From CBDAUN01 sp965200645 (lineage in GTDB: Bacteria > Pseudomonadota > Gammaproteobacteria > Arenicellales > JAJDZL01), in NCBI GenBank assembly GCA_965200645.1, contig CBDAUN010000002.1, positions 372,001 to 436,000 of the forward strand: 64,000 nucleotides of DNA, in the 5' to 3' direction. Within the stretch, counting starts at the first letter, position 1, and each line of letters starts with the position of its first letter. The notes beneath the pieces were generated by a model. That model was not told where the DNA came from. It searched no databases and worked only from the letters and a program-made list of their open reading frames with translations. Below, piece by piece: positions 35,991 through 44,191 of this stretch. Both the position numbers and the translations under genes were made by a program.

Positions 35991-36251
35991 TTAACCAGAA
36001 GTCAGACTTCCACCTACCAATCTTTCACACATTCCTTTTGGCAGAACAACAAATGCATCAGCTTGTCCATCAGCAGTTGAAGTGCCGGCACAGGATGAAT
36101 TAGCAGTTTGACAGTCATTATGTCCAGCTTTGGACACACCGTAGCACTTTTCTTTATCATCGTCTGCTACTGCAGTTTGTGCCATGGTAAGTGCTCCCAA
36201 TGCTAGGGCACCAGAAATTGCTGTAGTAATAATTGCTTTTGAAGCTTTCAT
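35991..36251 (-). CDS. bufA: Bufferin-type RiPP precursor (DUF2282)
   Basis: An 86-residue exported peptide. The signal peptide (residues 1-29) ends at AVA before DDDKEKC, so the product is periplasmic. The mature part has the DUF2282 layout with four Cys: C36 (EKCYGV), C47 (HNDC), C54 (SSCAGTST) and C75 (KGMCERLVGGSL). Known bufferins have Cys oxidised by the DUF692 enzyme and bind copper. GGAGG nine bases before the ATG gives a strong start. It is the first gene of the operon bufA-bufB-bufC-doxX-radical SAM. Confidence 0.92.
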   Translation of the reverse strand: MKASKAIITTAISGALALGALTMAQTAVADDDKEKCYGVSKAGHNDCQTANSSCAGTSTADGQADAFVVLPKGMCERLVGGSLTSG

Positions 36252-36280
36252 CTAATAAATCCTCCATAATGGATAAAAAA

Positions 36281-36300
36281 TTTAATTCACACAAATTAAA
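36281..36300 (-). promoter_or_regulatory. 20-bp dyad followed by a T-run in the bufA leader
   Basis: TTTAATT and AATTAAA form a perfect 7-bp inverted repeat with a 6-base spacer, about 30 bases before the bufA start. Read on the minus strand it is followed by six T residues. It could be a repressor operator, or a weak terminator-like attenuator; the AT-only stem argues for an operator. Confidence 0.45.
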
Positions 36301-36369
36301 CACTCATGAACGAGAAAAGTTCCATTTGATTCGAAACTTTTTGCATTGTCTGCTGAGTGGAAAATACGC

Positions 36370-36378
36370 ATTCTATCA
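36370..36378 (-). promoter_or_regulatory. Possible extended -10 promoter for the bufferin operon
   Basis: On the minus strand TGATAGAAT is an extended -10 with five of six matches to TATAAT. RNA would start near 36363, giving a leader of about 110 bases that includes the dyad. No good -35 was seen. Confidence 0.35.
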
Positions 36379-36438
36379 CTTTTGAGGTTCGGCTTGGACT
36401 GGGAATTATCAGAGTAACAAGATTAGTAAATATTCAAA

Positions 36439-36858
36439 TTAGTTGCAGTAGTTTTCGATGTGCTGCAAAAAATCTGAATCTTGCCTTATTTGCATTTCAA
36501 ATGTGTCATTCCCCACCATCCAATCGAACAACGCTTCGATTATCTTGTGTTGCACTGTGTGCTTTTCTCCAACCTTCTGTACTGTCGCGTCATAGAGTGC
36601 ACGAAGACCTTCTGGGTCATCAAGTGCGATCATTTCCTTGACAATAAGGTGCATCGCCATGTGAGCAAATGGTTCAGTTTCATTGGTTTCAAACTCGTAT
36701 CCCGCATACTTGTTCGGGTCGGCTACAACTGTCTCAAATTCTGGGTGCATTTGAATCGTTTTAACAATTTTCTTTTCCATTGCGTTCAACTTTTTACTGG
36801 CAATAAACTTTCCCCAGGCATCAAAGAAAACTTGGCGTTCACGGGCATCTTCAGTCAT
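36439..36858 (-). CDS. DUF1841 family protein
   Basis: A 139-residue helical protein of the DUF1841 family, found beside nth or metG in many gammaproteobacteria. RQVFFDAWGKFIASKKLN, QMHPEFETVV and NPFLHMAMH-like spacing in ETEPFAHMAMHL are the recognisable parts. The family has no known function. AAAGGA eight bases before the ATG supports the start. It is the last gene of the metG-rnfB-nth-DUF1841 run, 24 bases after nth. Confidence 0.85.
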   Translation of the reverse strand: MTEDARERQVFFDAWGKFIASKKLNAMEKKIVKTIQMHPEFETVVADPNKYAGYEFETNETEPFAHMAMHLIVKEMIALDDPEGLRALYDATVQKVGEKHTVQHKIIEALFDWMVGNDTFEMQIRQDSDFLQHIENYCN

Positions 36859-36882
36859 TGATACATTCCTTTAATATTAAAG

Positions 36883-37530
36883 TTATTGGGTTGCTGCAGT
36901 TTTTGTACGACCTGGCCATTCGCATAAGTCGAAAATTATGCATGATCCGCACAATGGTTTTTTTGCCATGCAGGTATATCTGCCATGAAGAATCAGCCAG
37001 TGGTGGGCGTCCAATAGATACTCATTCGGAACAAACTTCATTAATCCACGTTCTACCAAATCAACATTTTTGCCCTTGGCGATACCAGTACGATTGGAGA
37101 CTCTAAAAATGTGCGTGTCAACGGCAATGGTTGGCTGACCAAAAGCCGTATTTAACACAACGTTAGCAGTTTTGCGACCCACTCCGGGTAGAGCGGTGAG
37201 TTGCTCGAGGGTATCCGGAACTTGTGAGTTGTACTGGCTGACAAGAATCTCGCAAATTCCCAGTACGTTCTTTGCTTTGTTGTTATACAGTCCAATGGTC
37301 TTAATGGCATCCTTGATTTCAGTTAATCCAAGTTCAATCATTGACTCTGGGTCAGGTGCTTTTTCAAACAAACCCTTTGTGGCTAAATTGACGGCAACGT
37401 CCGTTGACTGAGCTGAAAGAACTACCGAAATAAGCAGTTGGAAGTTGTTTTCAAATACTAATTCAGTAGTAGGGTGTGGATTAGCGTTGCGGAATCTCGA
37501 AAAAATCTGTTCGCGCTTAGAGGAATTCAT
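36883..37530 (-). CDS. nth: Endonuclease III
   Basis: A 215-residue bifunctional DNA glycosylase/AP lyase that removes oxidised pyrimidines. The helix-hairpin-helix LPGVGRKTANVVLN carries the catalytic Lys, and the catalytic Asp is in AVDTHIFRVSNR. The [4Fe-4S] cluster is C-x6-C-x2-C-x5-C at the C-terminus (CMAKKPLCGSCIIFDLC). Length matches the family. It lies 15 bases after the RnfB-like gene in a four-gene run. Confidence 0.96.
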   Translation of the reverse strand: MNSSKREQIFSRFRNANPHPTTELVFENNFQLLISVVLSAQSTDVAVNLATKGLFEKAPDPESMIELGLTEIKDAIKTIGLYNNKAKNVLGICEILVSQYNSQVPDTLEQLTALPGVGRKTANVVLNTAFGQPTIAVDTHIFRVSNRTGIAKGKNVDLVERGLMKFVPNEYLLDAHHWLILHGRYTCMAKKPLCGSCIIFDLCEWPGRTKTAATQ

Positions 37531-37545
37531 CTTGCAACAAATACT

Positions 37546-38187
37546 CTACTCAACCCGAGTGGCCAGTTTTTTTCTATGCTTGCGCCATCTTCTTTCGCGA
37601 CCTCTATTCACTGCTTCGCGAATTTCAATTCTTAATAGTCCAGTAGATTCCGTTTCTTCTAAGTTTTGTGTCGGTCGAACTTCAAGTCGGTCAAAGTGTC
37701 GAGTGGCTAGTGTTCTCCACCGGTCAACTTCATCTTTCGGATACTCAGGCCATATTGTGCCGGTGTTCTTTGATTGATATTCAACCATCTCAATACAATC
37801 AACAGGGCAGTAATCTACACACAAGCGACAGCCAGAACACAGTAAGGTTGCCACTATGTGCAAGTGCTTAGGTGCACCAATAATCGCGTCAACTGGACAC
37901 GGGTCTAAACACAATGCACAACCGATACATTCGTCTTCTCGAATGACGGCTGTGAGTCTTCTTTGGTGAACTTCGCAGTCCGGTGCTAGAGGTAGCGGTT
38001 GCGTATTTTGCAAAGATGCAAGAGCACTAATCGTCACTTCACCCCCGGGGGAGCATCGATTGACCGGCGCATCCTCATCAAAAATGGCACTTGCGTAGTC
38101 AAGACAACGCGGGTAACCGCAAAGGGTGCATTGGGTTTGCGGCAAACACGCATCAATTTTTGAAATTTCTTCAGTGCGTGAGGTCAA
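37546..38187 (-). CDS. Orphan RnfB-like polyferredoxin
   Basis: A 213-residue RnfB/RsxB-type protein without the usual N-terminal membrane anchor. The Fe-S domain (TQCTLCGYPRC) is followed by two [4Fe-4S] ferredoxin motifs, CIGCALCLDPCP and CSGCRLCVDYCP, and a basic C-terminal tail (RRWRKHRKK). In Pseudomonas the same place between nth and metG holds the whole Rnf complex; here only the B subunit remains. It may now serve as a soluble electron carrier. The start is TTG at 38187; a short gap of 27 bases separates it from metG. Confidence 0.88.
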   Translation of the reverse strand: MTSRTEEISKIDACLPQTQCTLCGYPRCLDYASAIFDEDAPVNRCSPGGEVTISALASLQNTQPLPLAPDCEVHQRRLTAVIREDECIGCALCLDPCPVDAIIGAPKHLHIVATLLCSGCRLCVDYCPVDCIEMVEYQSKNTGTIWPEYPKDEVDRWRTLATRHFDRLEVRPTQNLEETESTGLLRIEIREAVNRGRERRWRKHRKKLATRVE

Positions 38188-38214
38188 AATTTCAAACTAA
38201 AGTTGATCGATTAC

Positions 38215-40212
38215 TTAGCGAACTTGAAGTCCTGGCTTTGTGTCACCAGGAAGTTCAGCAAGATTCAAGGAATTACCATCTCCTGCTGCCAAAATCATTC
38301 CCTGAGATTCACCGAATTTCATTTTTCTTGGTTTCAGGTTCGCCACCACAATCACAGTGCGCCCAACCAAGTCACTAGGGTTATAGGATTCCTTAATACC
38401 TGCAATAACTTGTCTTTTCTCGTTGCCGAGGTCAACAGTGAGTCTGAGAAGCTTGTCTGATTCCGCAATATCTGAAGCCTCTAAAATTCGTGCGGTACGT
38501 AAATCTATTTTTGCGAATTCATTGATATCAATCATATTTGAATCATCTTCCGTGTCACCGGTTTCCTCTTCTTCCTTGGATGCTGCGACCATTGCGTTGA
38601 CACTTTTTGGTTGTACACGCTGAAGCAGGTGCACAAAACTCGAAATCTGGTGGTTCAATAAAGGTTGGTGAACTTGGTCAAATCGCTCCAGCGGATCATT
38701 GAGAAATTCACCAGCCCGTTCAGCAAGTGCTGGAACAACCGGGGCCAAGTAAATTATCAAGACCCGGAATAAGTTGATGCCTTGCGTGCATATTCTATGT
38801 AACTTATCGTCAGAGTCTTTCTGTTTGGCAACCTCCCAAGGAGCCTGTTCACTTACGTATTGATTACACTGATCAGCCAGTGCCATGATTTCCCGCATGG
38901 CACGACTGAACGTTCGTTGTTCATACCATTCAACTATTGTGGAAGCCTTTGAAGTAAGTTCGTTATACAGTTCCCAATCATCCAACTCAGGCCCCAAAGT
39001 TTGATCAAACCTCTGGGTCATAAATCTTGCACAGCGACTCGCAATATTTACCACCTTGCCGACCAAATCAGAATTCACTCGTTGAATGAAGTCTTCCATG
39101 TTCAGATCGATGTCTTCAATTCGCTCATTCAGTTTGAACGCATAGTAATAGCGAAGGTAGTCGGGGTCCAAATGATCTAAGTAGCATCTAGCAGTGATGA
39201 AGGTGCCTCTCGATTTGGACATCTTTGTCCCATTGACTGTCAGAAAGCCATGGGTAAAGACACCGCTTGGTTTTCGAAACCCAGCACCGTGCAACATTGC
39301 AGGCCAAAACAGTGTGTGAAAATAAAGAATGTCTTTGCCAATGAAGTGATACAACTCGGTATCTTCTTCATTTCGCCAATATTCATCGAAATTAATGTTC
39401 TTACGAGCGCACAGGTTTTTGAAACTCGCCATATAACCAATAGGCGCATCCAACCAGACATAAAAATACTTGTTCTTCTCATCTGGAATCTCAAATCCGA
39501 AGTAGGGTGGGTCCCGTGATATGTCCCAGTTTTGTAGACCGGCTTCGAACCACTCGTTCAATTTGTTTTTTACTTCAGGCTGCTGCAGTACGCCAAAAAC
39601 CCACTCGTGGAGCATTTCGGTAAAGTCGCTGAGTTTTACGAATAAATGTTCGCTCTCTCGCTGCTGAGGGGGTGCACCGGATAGTACCGAATATGGTTTA
39701 ACCAGGTCGTTAGGTGAATAGGTTGCTCCGCAATTTTCACAACTATCGCCATATTGATCTTCCGCCCCACATCGTGGACAGGTGCCTTTGACGAAGCGGT
39801 CGGGCAAAAACATTTTTTTTTCTGGGTCGTATGCTTGGCTAATGGTTTTACGTGCAATGTGACCACAGGATTTCAGCTGGTTGTAAATGTATGACGCCAG
39901 TTGACGATTTTCGCTTGAATGGGTGGTGTGATAATTGTCATAACCAATTCGAAAATCCGCATAGTCGGCCTCATGTTCCACCTTATACCGAGCAATCAGT
40001 TCGTCAGGGGTAATGCCATCGTTCCACGCCCTAATCATTATTGGTGTGCCGTGCGCATCATCTGCACAAACAAAATAACAGGAATGCCCTGCCATTCGTT
40101 GACTGCGTACCCAAATGTCTGTCTGAATGGATTCGACTAAGTGCCCAATGTGAATTGAACCGTTTGCGTACGGAAGGGCATGGGTTACGAGTATCTTTCT
40201 TTGTTTTGTCAT
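38215..40212 (-). CDS. metG: Methionyl-tRNA synthetase
   Basis: A 665-residue class I synthetase. The HIGH-type motif is SIHIGHLVE at the N-terminus, and KMSKSRGTF carries the second signature. Zinc ligands lie in CPRCGAEDQYGDSCENCG. A C-terminal tRNA-binding domain, joined by an acidic linker (EEEETGDTEDD), allows dimerisation. It heads the run metG-rnfB-nth-DUF1841 and is divergent from apbC across a 241-base promoter region. Confidence 0.97.
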   Translation of the reverse strand: MTKQRKILVTHALPYANGSIHIGHLVESIQTDIWVRSQRMAGHSCYFVCADDAHGTPIMIRAWNDGITPDELIARYKVEHEADYADFRIGYDNYHTTHSSENRQLASYIYNQLKSCGHIARKTISQAYDPEKKMFLPDRFVKGTCPRCGAEDQYGDSCENCGATYSPNDLVKPYSVLSGAPPQQRESEHLFVKLSDFTEMLHEWVFGVLQQPEVKNKLNEWFEAGLQNWDISRDPPYFGFEIPDEKNKYFYVWLDAPIGYMASFKNLCARKNINFDEYWRNEEDTELYHFIGKDILYFHTLFWPAMLHGAGFRKPSGVFTHGFLTVNGTKMSKSRGTFITARCYLDHLDPDYLRYYYAFKLNERIEDIDLNMEDFIQRVNSDLVGKVVNIASRCARFMTQRFDQTLGPELDDWELYNELTSKASTIVEWYEQRTFSRAMREIMALADQCNQYVSEQAPWEVAKQKDSDDKLHRICTQGINLFRVLIIYLAPVVPALAERAGEFLNDPLERFDQVHQPLLNHQISSFVHLLQRVQPKSVNAMVAASKEEEETGDTEDDSNMIDINEFAKIDLRTARILEASDIAESDKLLRLTVDLGNEKRQVIAGIKESYNPSDLVGRTVIVVANLKPRKMKFGESQGMILAAGDGNSLNLAELPGDTKPGLQVR

Positions 40213-40314
40213 TGCCTGGATTTATAGAATTAAAATTGGCTTACCTAAGGCGTGATTAAAGGTTTTTTTGAGTTGCGAAACGAAACTCCTCGAATAATGT
40301 GATAAAAACAGGTG

Positions 40315-40323
40315 TGTTAAAAT
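40315..40323 (+). promoter_or_regulatory. Possible extended -10 promoter for apbC
   Basis: TGTTAAAAT is an extended -10 element in the metG/apbC divergent region. RNA would start near 40330, leaving about 124 bases before the apbC ATG. Confidence 0.4.
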
Positions 40324-40453
40324 AACCTACTGACCTAACGCTCGGAAATTTCCAAATTTACGCGTCTGAACAATATTTTACAGCCATATTGCAAGGATAC
40401 CGGTCTGAGAGCTTAGTTAGGTTCCTCTCAACAAATTTCAAGTATGACAAACT

Positions 40454-41545
40454 ATGACTGATTTAGCTAAGTCAGCGATTAATTCTGCTTTGGCCCAGAT
40501 CACTGATCCTCACACTGGCCAGGAGTTAACCGCAAATAAAAGCATAAAGGGTATATCGATCGACGGCGGTAAGGTTGATTTGTCTATTTCGCTGGGTTAC
40601 CCGGCGAAAGGTTGGATCCCTCAGTTGCAAGAAGAGGTGAAGAACAAGTTAGCTGACATTGATGGAGTGGTCGATGCCAATATCAAGATAGAGTCCAAGA
40701 TTTCCTCACATTCAGTACAAAAGGGCGTCTCGCCACTACCTCAAGTCAAGAACATGGTTGCCGTTGCTTCGGGCAAGGGTGGCGTAGGTAAATCAACAGT
40801 ATCTGCAAACTTGGCACTGGCGCTGTCTAGCGAAGGAGCGACAGTCGGAGTGTTGGATGCTGACATTTACGGACCAAGCCAGCCAAGAATGCTTGGTGTT
40901 CGAGGGAAGCCTCAATCTCGAGACGGCAAGTCGATGCAACCTGTTTATAGTTACCACCTTCAGACTATGTCGATCGGCTTCTTGATTGAAGAGGAAACTC
41001 CGATGATTTGGCGTGGTCCTATGGTGACACAAGCGTTGGAGCAGCTCCTTCGACAAACAGCGTGGAACGACCTGGACTACTTGATCATTGATCTTCCGCC
41101 AGGTACGGGCGATACACAACTCACATTAGCGCAAAGAGTACCGGTGAGTGGTGCAGTCATTGTCACAACACCGCAAGATATAGCTTTACTGGATGCGCGT
41201 AAGGCTTACAGAATGTTTGAAAAGGTGGAAATCGACATTCTTGGCCTGGTTGAAAACATGAGTATCCATATTTGCGGTGAATGCGGTCACCAGGAACATA
41301 TATTTGGTGAAGGCGGCGGACAACGTATGGCTCAGGAGTATGGCATCGAATATCTTGGCGGCGTACCGCTGGATATACGAATTCGTCGCGACGCTGATGG
41401 CGGCCGTCCCACAGTAGTGAGTGACCCGGACGGCCAAATTGCGCAGATTTATCGAAAGATTGCACGTACGATGGCTGCGCGATTGTCTATTCGAAAGAAG
41501 GACTTCACAAGTGATTTTCCATCAATTGTGATTCAGAACACCTAA
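40454..41545 (+). CDS. apbC: Iron-sulfur cluster carrier ApbC (Mrp)
   Basis: A 363-residue P-loop NTPase that carries [4Fe-4S] clusters. An N-terminal MIP18-like domain (TDPHTGQEL, DGGKVDLSISLGYP) precedes the ATPase core with GKGGVGKSTVSANLA (deviant Walker A), DADIYGPSQPRMLG and IDLPPGTGDTQL. The cluster-binding CxxC is at CGECGH. It is read away from metG and followed by dcd after a 35-base gap, the conserved metG/apbC-dcd order. Confidence 0.95.
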   Translation: MTDLAKSAINSALAQITDPHTGQELTANKSIKGISIDGGKVDLSISLGYPAKGWIPQLQEEVKNKLADIDGVVDANIKIESKISSHSVQKGVSPLPQVKNMVAVASGKGGVGKSTVSANLALALSSEGATVGVLDADIYGPSQPRMLGVRGKPQSRDGKSMQPVYSYHLQTMSIGFLIEEETPMIWRGPMVTQALEQLLRQTAWNDLDYLIIDLPPGTGDTQLTLAQRVPVSGAVIVTTPQDIALLDARKAYRMFEKVEIDILGLVENMSIHICGECGHQEHIFGEGGGQRMAQEYGIEYLGGVPLDIRIRRDADGGRPTVVSDPDGQIAQIYRKIARTMAARLSIRKKDFTSDFPSIVIQNT

Positions 41546-41580
41546 TTTAAGAGTGAACTTCTAAGTGAGGGGAGACGAGA

Positions 41581-42147
41581 TTGTCGATAAAGTCTGATAC
41601 TTGGATCAGGCGTATGTCAACTGAGTTTGGCATGATTGAGCCCTACGAACCCAATCAGGTGAGTCAAGTTGGAGACCAAAGAGTCATTTCATACGGCACT
41701 TCAAGTTATGGATACGACATTCGGTGTTCCCGAGAATTCAAAATATTCACAAATATCAATACTGCTGTTGTTGACCCGAAAGAATTTTCTGGTGACAGTT
41801 TTGTCGATTATGAAGGGGAAGTTTGCATCATCCCGCCAAATTCGTTTGCATTGGCACGTACCGTTGAATTTTTTCGAATTCCAAGAAGGGTTCTGACGGT
41901 ATGCCTAGGCAAGTCCACTTATGCCAGATGCGGAATAATTGTCAATGTCACGCCTTTTGAGCCGGAATGGGAAGGACATGCAACGTTGGAATTTTCGAAT
42001 ACCACACCACTGCCAGCAAAAATATACGCAAATGAGGGCGTTGCTCAGGTCATCTTTTTTGAATCGGATTTGGAGTGCGCAACTTCATACAAAGACCGAA
42101 AGGGAAAATATCAAGGTCAAATTGGCGTGACCTTACCGGTTGCATAA
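41581..42147 (+). CDS. dcd: dCTP deaminase
   Basis: A 188-residue trimeric enzyme that converts dCTP to dUTP for thymidylate synthesis. Motifs are SYGYDIRCS, NSFALARTVEFFRIPR, GKSTYARCGIIVNVTPFEPEWEG and the catalytic Glu region ATLEFSNTTPLPAKIYA. The start is TTG at 41581, preceded by GGGGAG at ideal spacing, giving nearly the length of E. coli Dcd (193). It follows apbC by 35 bases. Confidence 0.96.
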   Translation: MSIKSDTWIRRMSTEFGMIEPYEPNQVSQVGDQRVISYGTSSYGYDIRCSREFKIFTNINTAVVDPKEFSGDSFVDYEGEVCIIPPNSFALARTVEFFRIPRRVLTVCLGKSTYARCGIIVNVTPFEPEWEGHATLEFSNTTPLPAKIYANEGVAQVIFFESDLECATSYKDRKGKYQGQIGVTLPVA

Positions 42148-42155
42148 CAAAAAAA

Positions 42156-42464
42156 TTGCGAACGCCGCAAACCGTAACTGAATTTGCAAGCCTGATAGAA
42201 CAGGCTGTTTTTGAGTTTGAGGATCTTACCCGATGTGCGGTAGAAGATATGGATGACGAGACCGGAGCCTATGTATTTGATTTTGAAAACATGACCATTG
42301 CAATGCGAGAACTGCAAAGTGAAGTTTCGGGTAAGTCGGACTATAGGAACGAACAGGGATTCAAGTATATGTCTCGAGTCAAAATGATTCGAAGTTTAAT
42401 CCCTTTCTACCAACTAATCGTGGCGATTGACGTCGCTTGCAAGCAAGGAGTAAATCTAAAGTAG
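42156..42464 (+). CDS. Unknown small protein between dcd and aroC
   Basis: About 102 residues if translation begins at TTG 42156; the frame is open from ATG 42075, but that would overlap dcd by 73 bases. The protein is acidic in its first half (FEFEDLTRCAVEDMDDETGA) and helical, with a more basic C-terminal region (MIRSLIPFYQLIVAIDVACKQ). No family was recognised. It lies 8 bases after dcd and 4 before aroC, so it is probably in the same transcript. No ribosome site supports the start. Confidence 0.6.
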   Translation: MRTPQTVTEFASLIEQAVFEFEDLTRCAVEDMDDETGAYVFDFENMTIAMRELQSEVSGKSDYRNEQGFKYMSRVKMIRSLIPFYQLIVAIDVACKQGVNLK

Positions 42465-42468
42465 CACA

Positions 42469-43626
42469 ATGTCGGGCAATACCTTCGGCAAGATGTTTAG
42501 TCTAACGACTTATGGTGAAAGCCATGGCACCTCAATTGGGTGCATTGTAGATGGCTGTCCACCAGGAATGCGACTTTCTGTAGAGGATATTCAACCAGAC
42601 TTGGATCGACGAAAACCTGGAACATCGCGTTTTACAACGCAGCGGCGAGAAAGCGACTTGGTAGAAATTCATTCCGGGGTATTTGAGGGTAAGACGACGG
42701 GCACTCCCATAGGACTGGTCATTAGAAATACAAATCAAAAATCGAAGGATTATTCAAAGATTGCTGATCGTTATCGCCCCGGTCATGCGGACTATACCTA
42801 TGCTCGAAAATACGGCATTCGCGACTACCGTGGCGGTGGCAGATCGTCTGCACGTGAGACTGCCTTAAGAGTTGCAGCCGGAGCCATTGCTAAAAAGTAC
42901 TTGCGGGAAACTTTTGGGACATTGATACAAGGTTATGTATCACAAATCGGGAAAGTTGAGCCTGTTACAGTCAACTTAAACGAAGTCGAAAACAATCCAT
43001 TTTTTTGGCCCTGTCAAACTCAAGTTATTGAGCTTGAAGCATTGATCAATGACTTGAGAAAGTCGGGCGACTCCACAGGAGCCCAAGTCACGGTCGTTGG
43101 CACCGGAGTGCCTACCGGTTGGGGAGAGCCGCTTTACGCAAAATTGGACGCTGAAATTGCAGGGGCAATGATGGGTATTAATGCGGTCAAGGGGGTCGAA
43201 ATTGGTGCTGGGTTTCAGAGTATCGGGATGTTGGGTTCTGAGTATCGGGATGAGATGACACCTAACGGATTTTTATCAAATCACTCAGGTGGAGTTGCAG
43301 GGGGAATCTCTTCAGGTCAACCCATCGTTGCAAGAGTAGCGTTCAAACCTACATCCAGCATTGTATTGGCGGGCAAGACAATTAATGATCAGGGACAACC
43401 GGTGGAAATTTCCGTAACCGGCCGTCATGATCCGTGTGTTGGCCTGAGAGCGGTACCCATCGTTGAAGCGATGTTGGCGCTGGTGTTGATGGACCATGCA
43501 CTACTTCATCGTGGCCAAAATGCCGAAGTTGAATCTGCCGCGCCAGTGGTGCCATCAGAAGCTGATTCTTCAAGAGTTGCTGCAACTTCTGACGTTTCGT
43601 CATTCGCTGCTTCGGGAGAGGACTAG
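42469..43626 (+). CDS. aroC: Chorismate synthase
   Basis: A 385-residue FMN-dependent enzyme that makes chorismate from EPSP. Signatures are GESHGTSIGCIVDGCPPG at the N-terminus, RYRPGHADYTYARKYGIRDYRGGGRSSARET split over the middle, and GRHDPCVGLRAVPIVEAM in the C-terminal half. The last 25 or so residues are a low-complexity Ala/Ser/Glu tail not needed in the family. It overlaps a minus-strand unknown gene by 4 bases at its end. Confidence 0.96.
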   Translation: MSGNTFGKMFSLTTYGESHGTSIGCIVDGCPPGMRLSVEDIQPDLDRRKPGTSRFTTQRRESDLVEIHSGVFEGKTTGTPIGLVIRNTNQKSKDYSKIADRYRPGHADYTYARKYGIRDYRGGGRSSARETALRVAAGAIAKKYLRETFGTLIQGYVSQIGKVEPVTVNLNEVENNPFFWPCQTQVIELEALINDLRKSGDSTGAQVTVVGTGVPTGWGEPLYAKLDAEIAGAMMGINAVKGVEIGAGFQSIGMLGSEYRDEMTPNGFLSNHSGGVAGGISSGQPIVARVAFKPTSSIVLAGKTINDQGQPVEISVTGRHDPCVGLRAVPIVEAMLALVLMDHALLHRGQNAEVESAAPVVPSEADSSRVAATSDVSSFAASGED

Positions 43627-44063
43627 CTTACTCGAGTGAAGCGCAGTACTTGAGAGTTTGAAACTGAATTTTCTCCTTCGTCTGGATTAGGCGGGGGTGA
43701 ACTTAGGGTTTCAAAATATTCCATTGCACAAAATCCAATTTCGCGCATTAGGCTGACTTGATCGATGTCAGTAGTGTCTGTTTGAATTAGTTCACTGTGA
43801 ATTTGGCCGAGTGCATTCATAGTGGCTTCATATTGTATTGGGGCGTTGACGTGAAAACACTTATTGGCACGATAGACAGCACTTGCAACCTTTTTGACCA
43901 AATCATAGTGCACTGCCTCTGAAGAGATAACTTTAGATGGGTGCATTTCATTTACAGCGACCGAGATGTGGTGACTGCCTATGCACTCGGAGAGCAAAAT
44001 GAGTAATCCACGATAAGTCAGGGTTGCCCCCTGTGTTTGCGATTGTTGTGCAGCTTGTTTCAA
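43623..44063 (-). CDS. Unknown protein convergent with aroC
   Basis: A 146-residue frame starting with TTG at 44063, with no ribosome site, so the start may lie further in. The predicted protein is soluble and mostly helical (YDLVKKVASAVYRANKCFHV, MREIGFCAMEYFETL) with an acidic, Pro/Glu-rich stretch near the end (PPPNPDEGENS). No family was recognised. It overlaps the end of aroC by 4 bases and diverges from leuB. It fills the gap with no competing frame, which supports it being real. Confidence 0.5.
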   Translation of the reverse strand: MKQAAQQSQTQGATLTYRGLLILLSECIGSHHISVAVNEMHPSKVISSEAVHYDLVKKVASAVYRANKCFHVNAPIQYEATMNALGQIHSELIQTDTTDIDQVSLMREIGFCAMEYFETLSSPPPNPDEGENSVSNSQVLRFTRVS

Positions 44064-44191
44064 ATTTCAGATGGTGTCACACTAGAGTCGACTCTCATTT
44101 ATAGCACACGATGCACTATTCGAATAACTACACGTTGTATCATACTGCGCATTGATTTACCTCACTGTATATCGACAACAGCAATTAGGAT

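Noticed and set aside
40344..40353. Palindrome GGAAATTTCC in the metG/apbC divergent region
   Set aside because: Short and AT-rich at the centre; likely to arise by chance in an AT-rich promoter region.
42075..42155. Upstream ATG start for the small gene between dcd and aroC
   Set aside because: It would overlap dcd by 73 bases, and the extra residues look like the out-of-frame dcd end.
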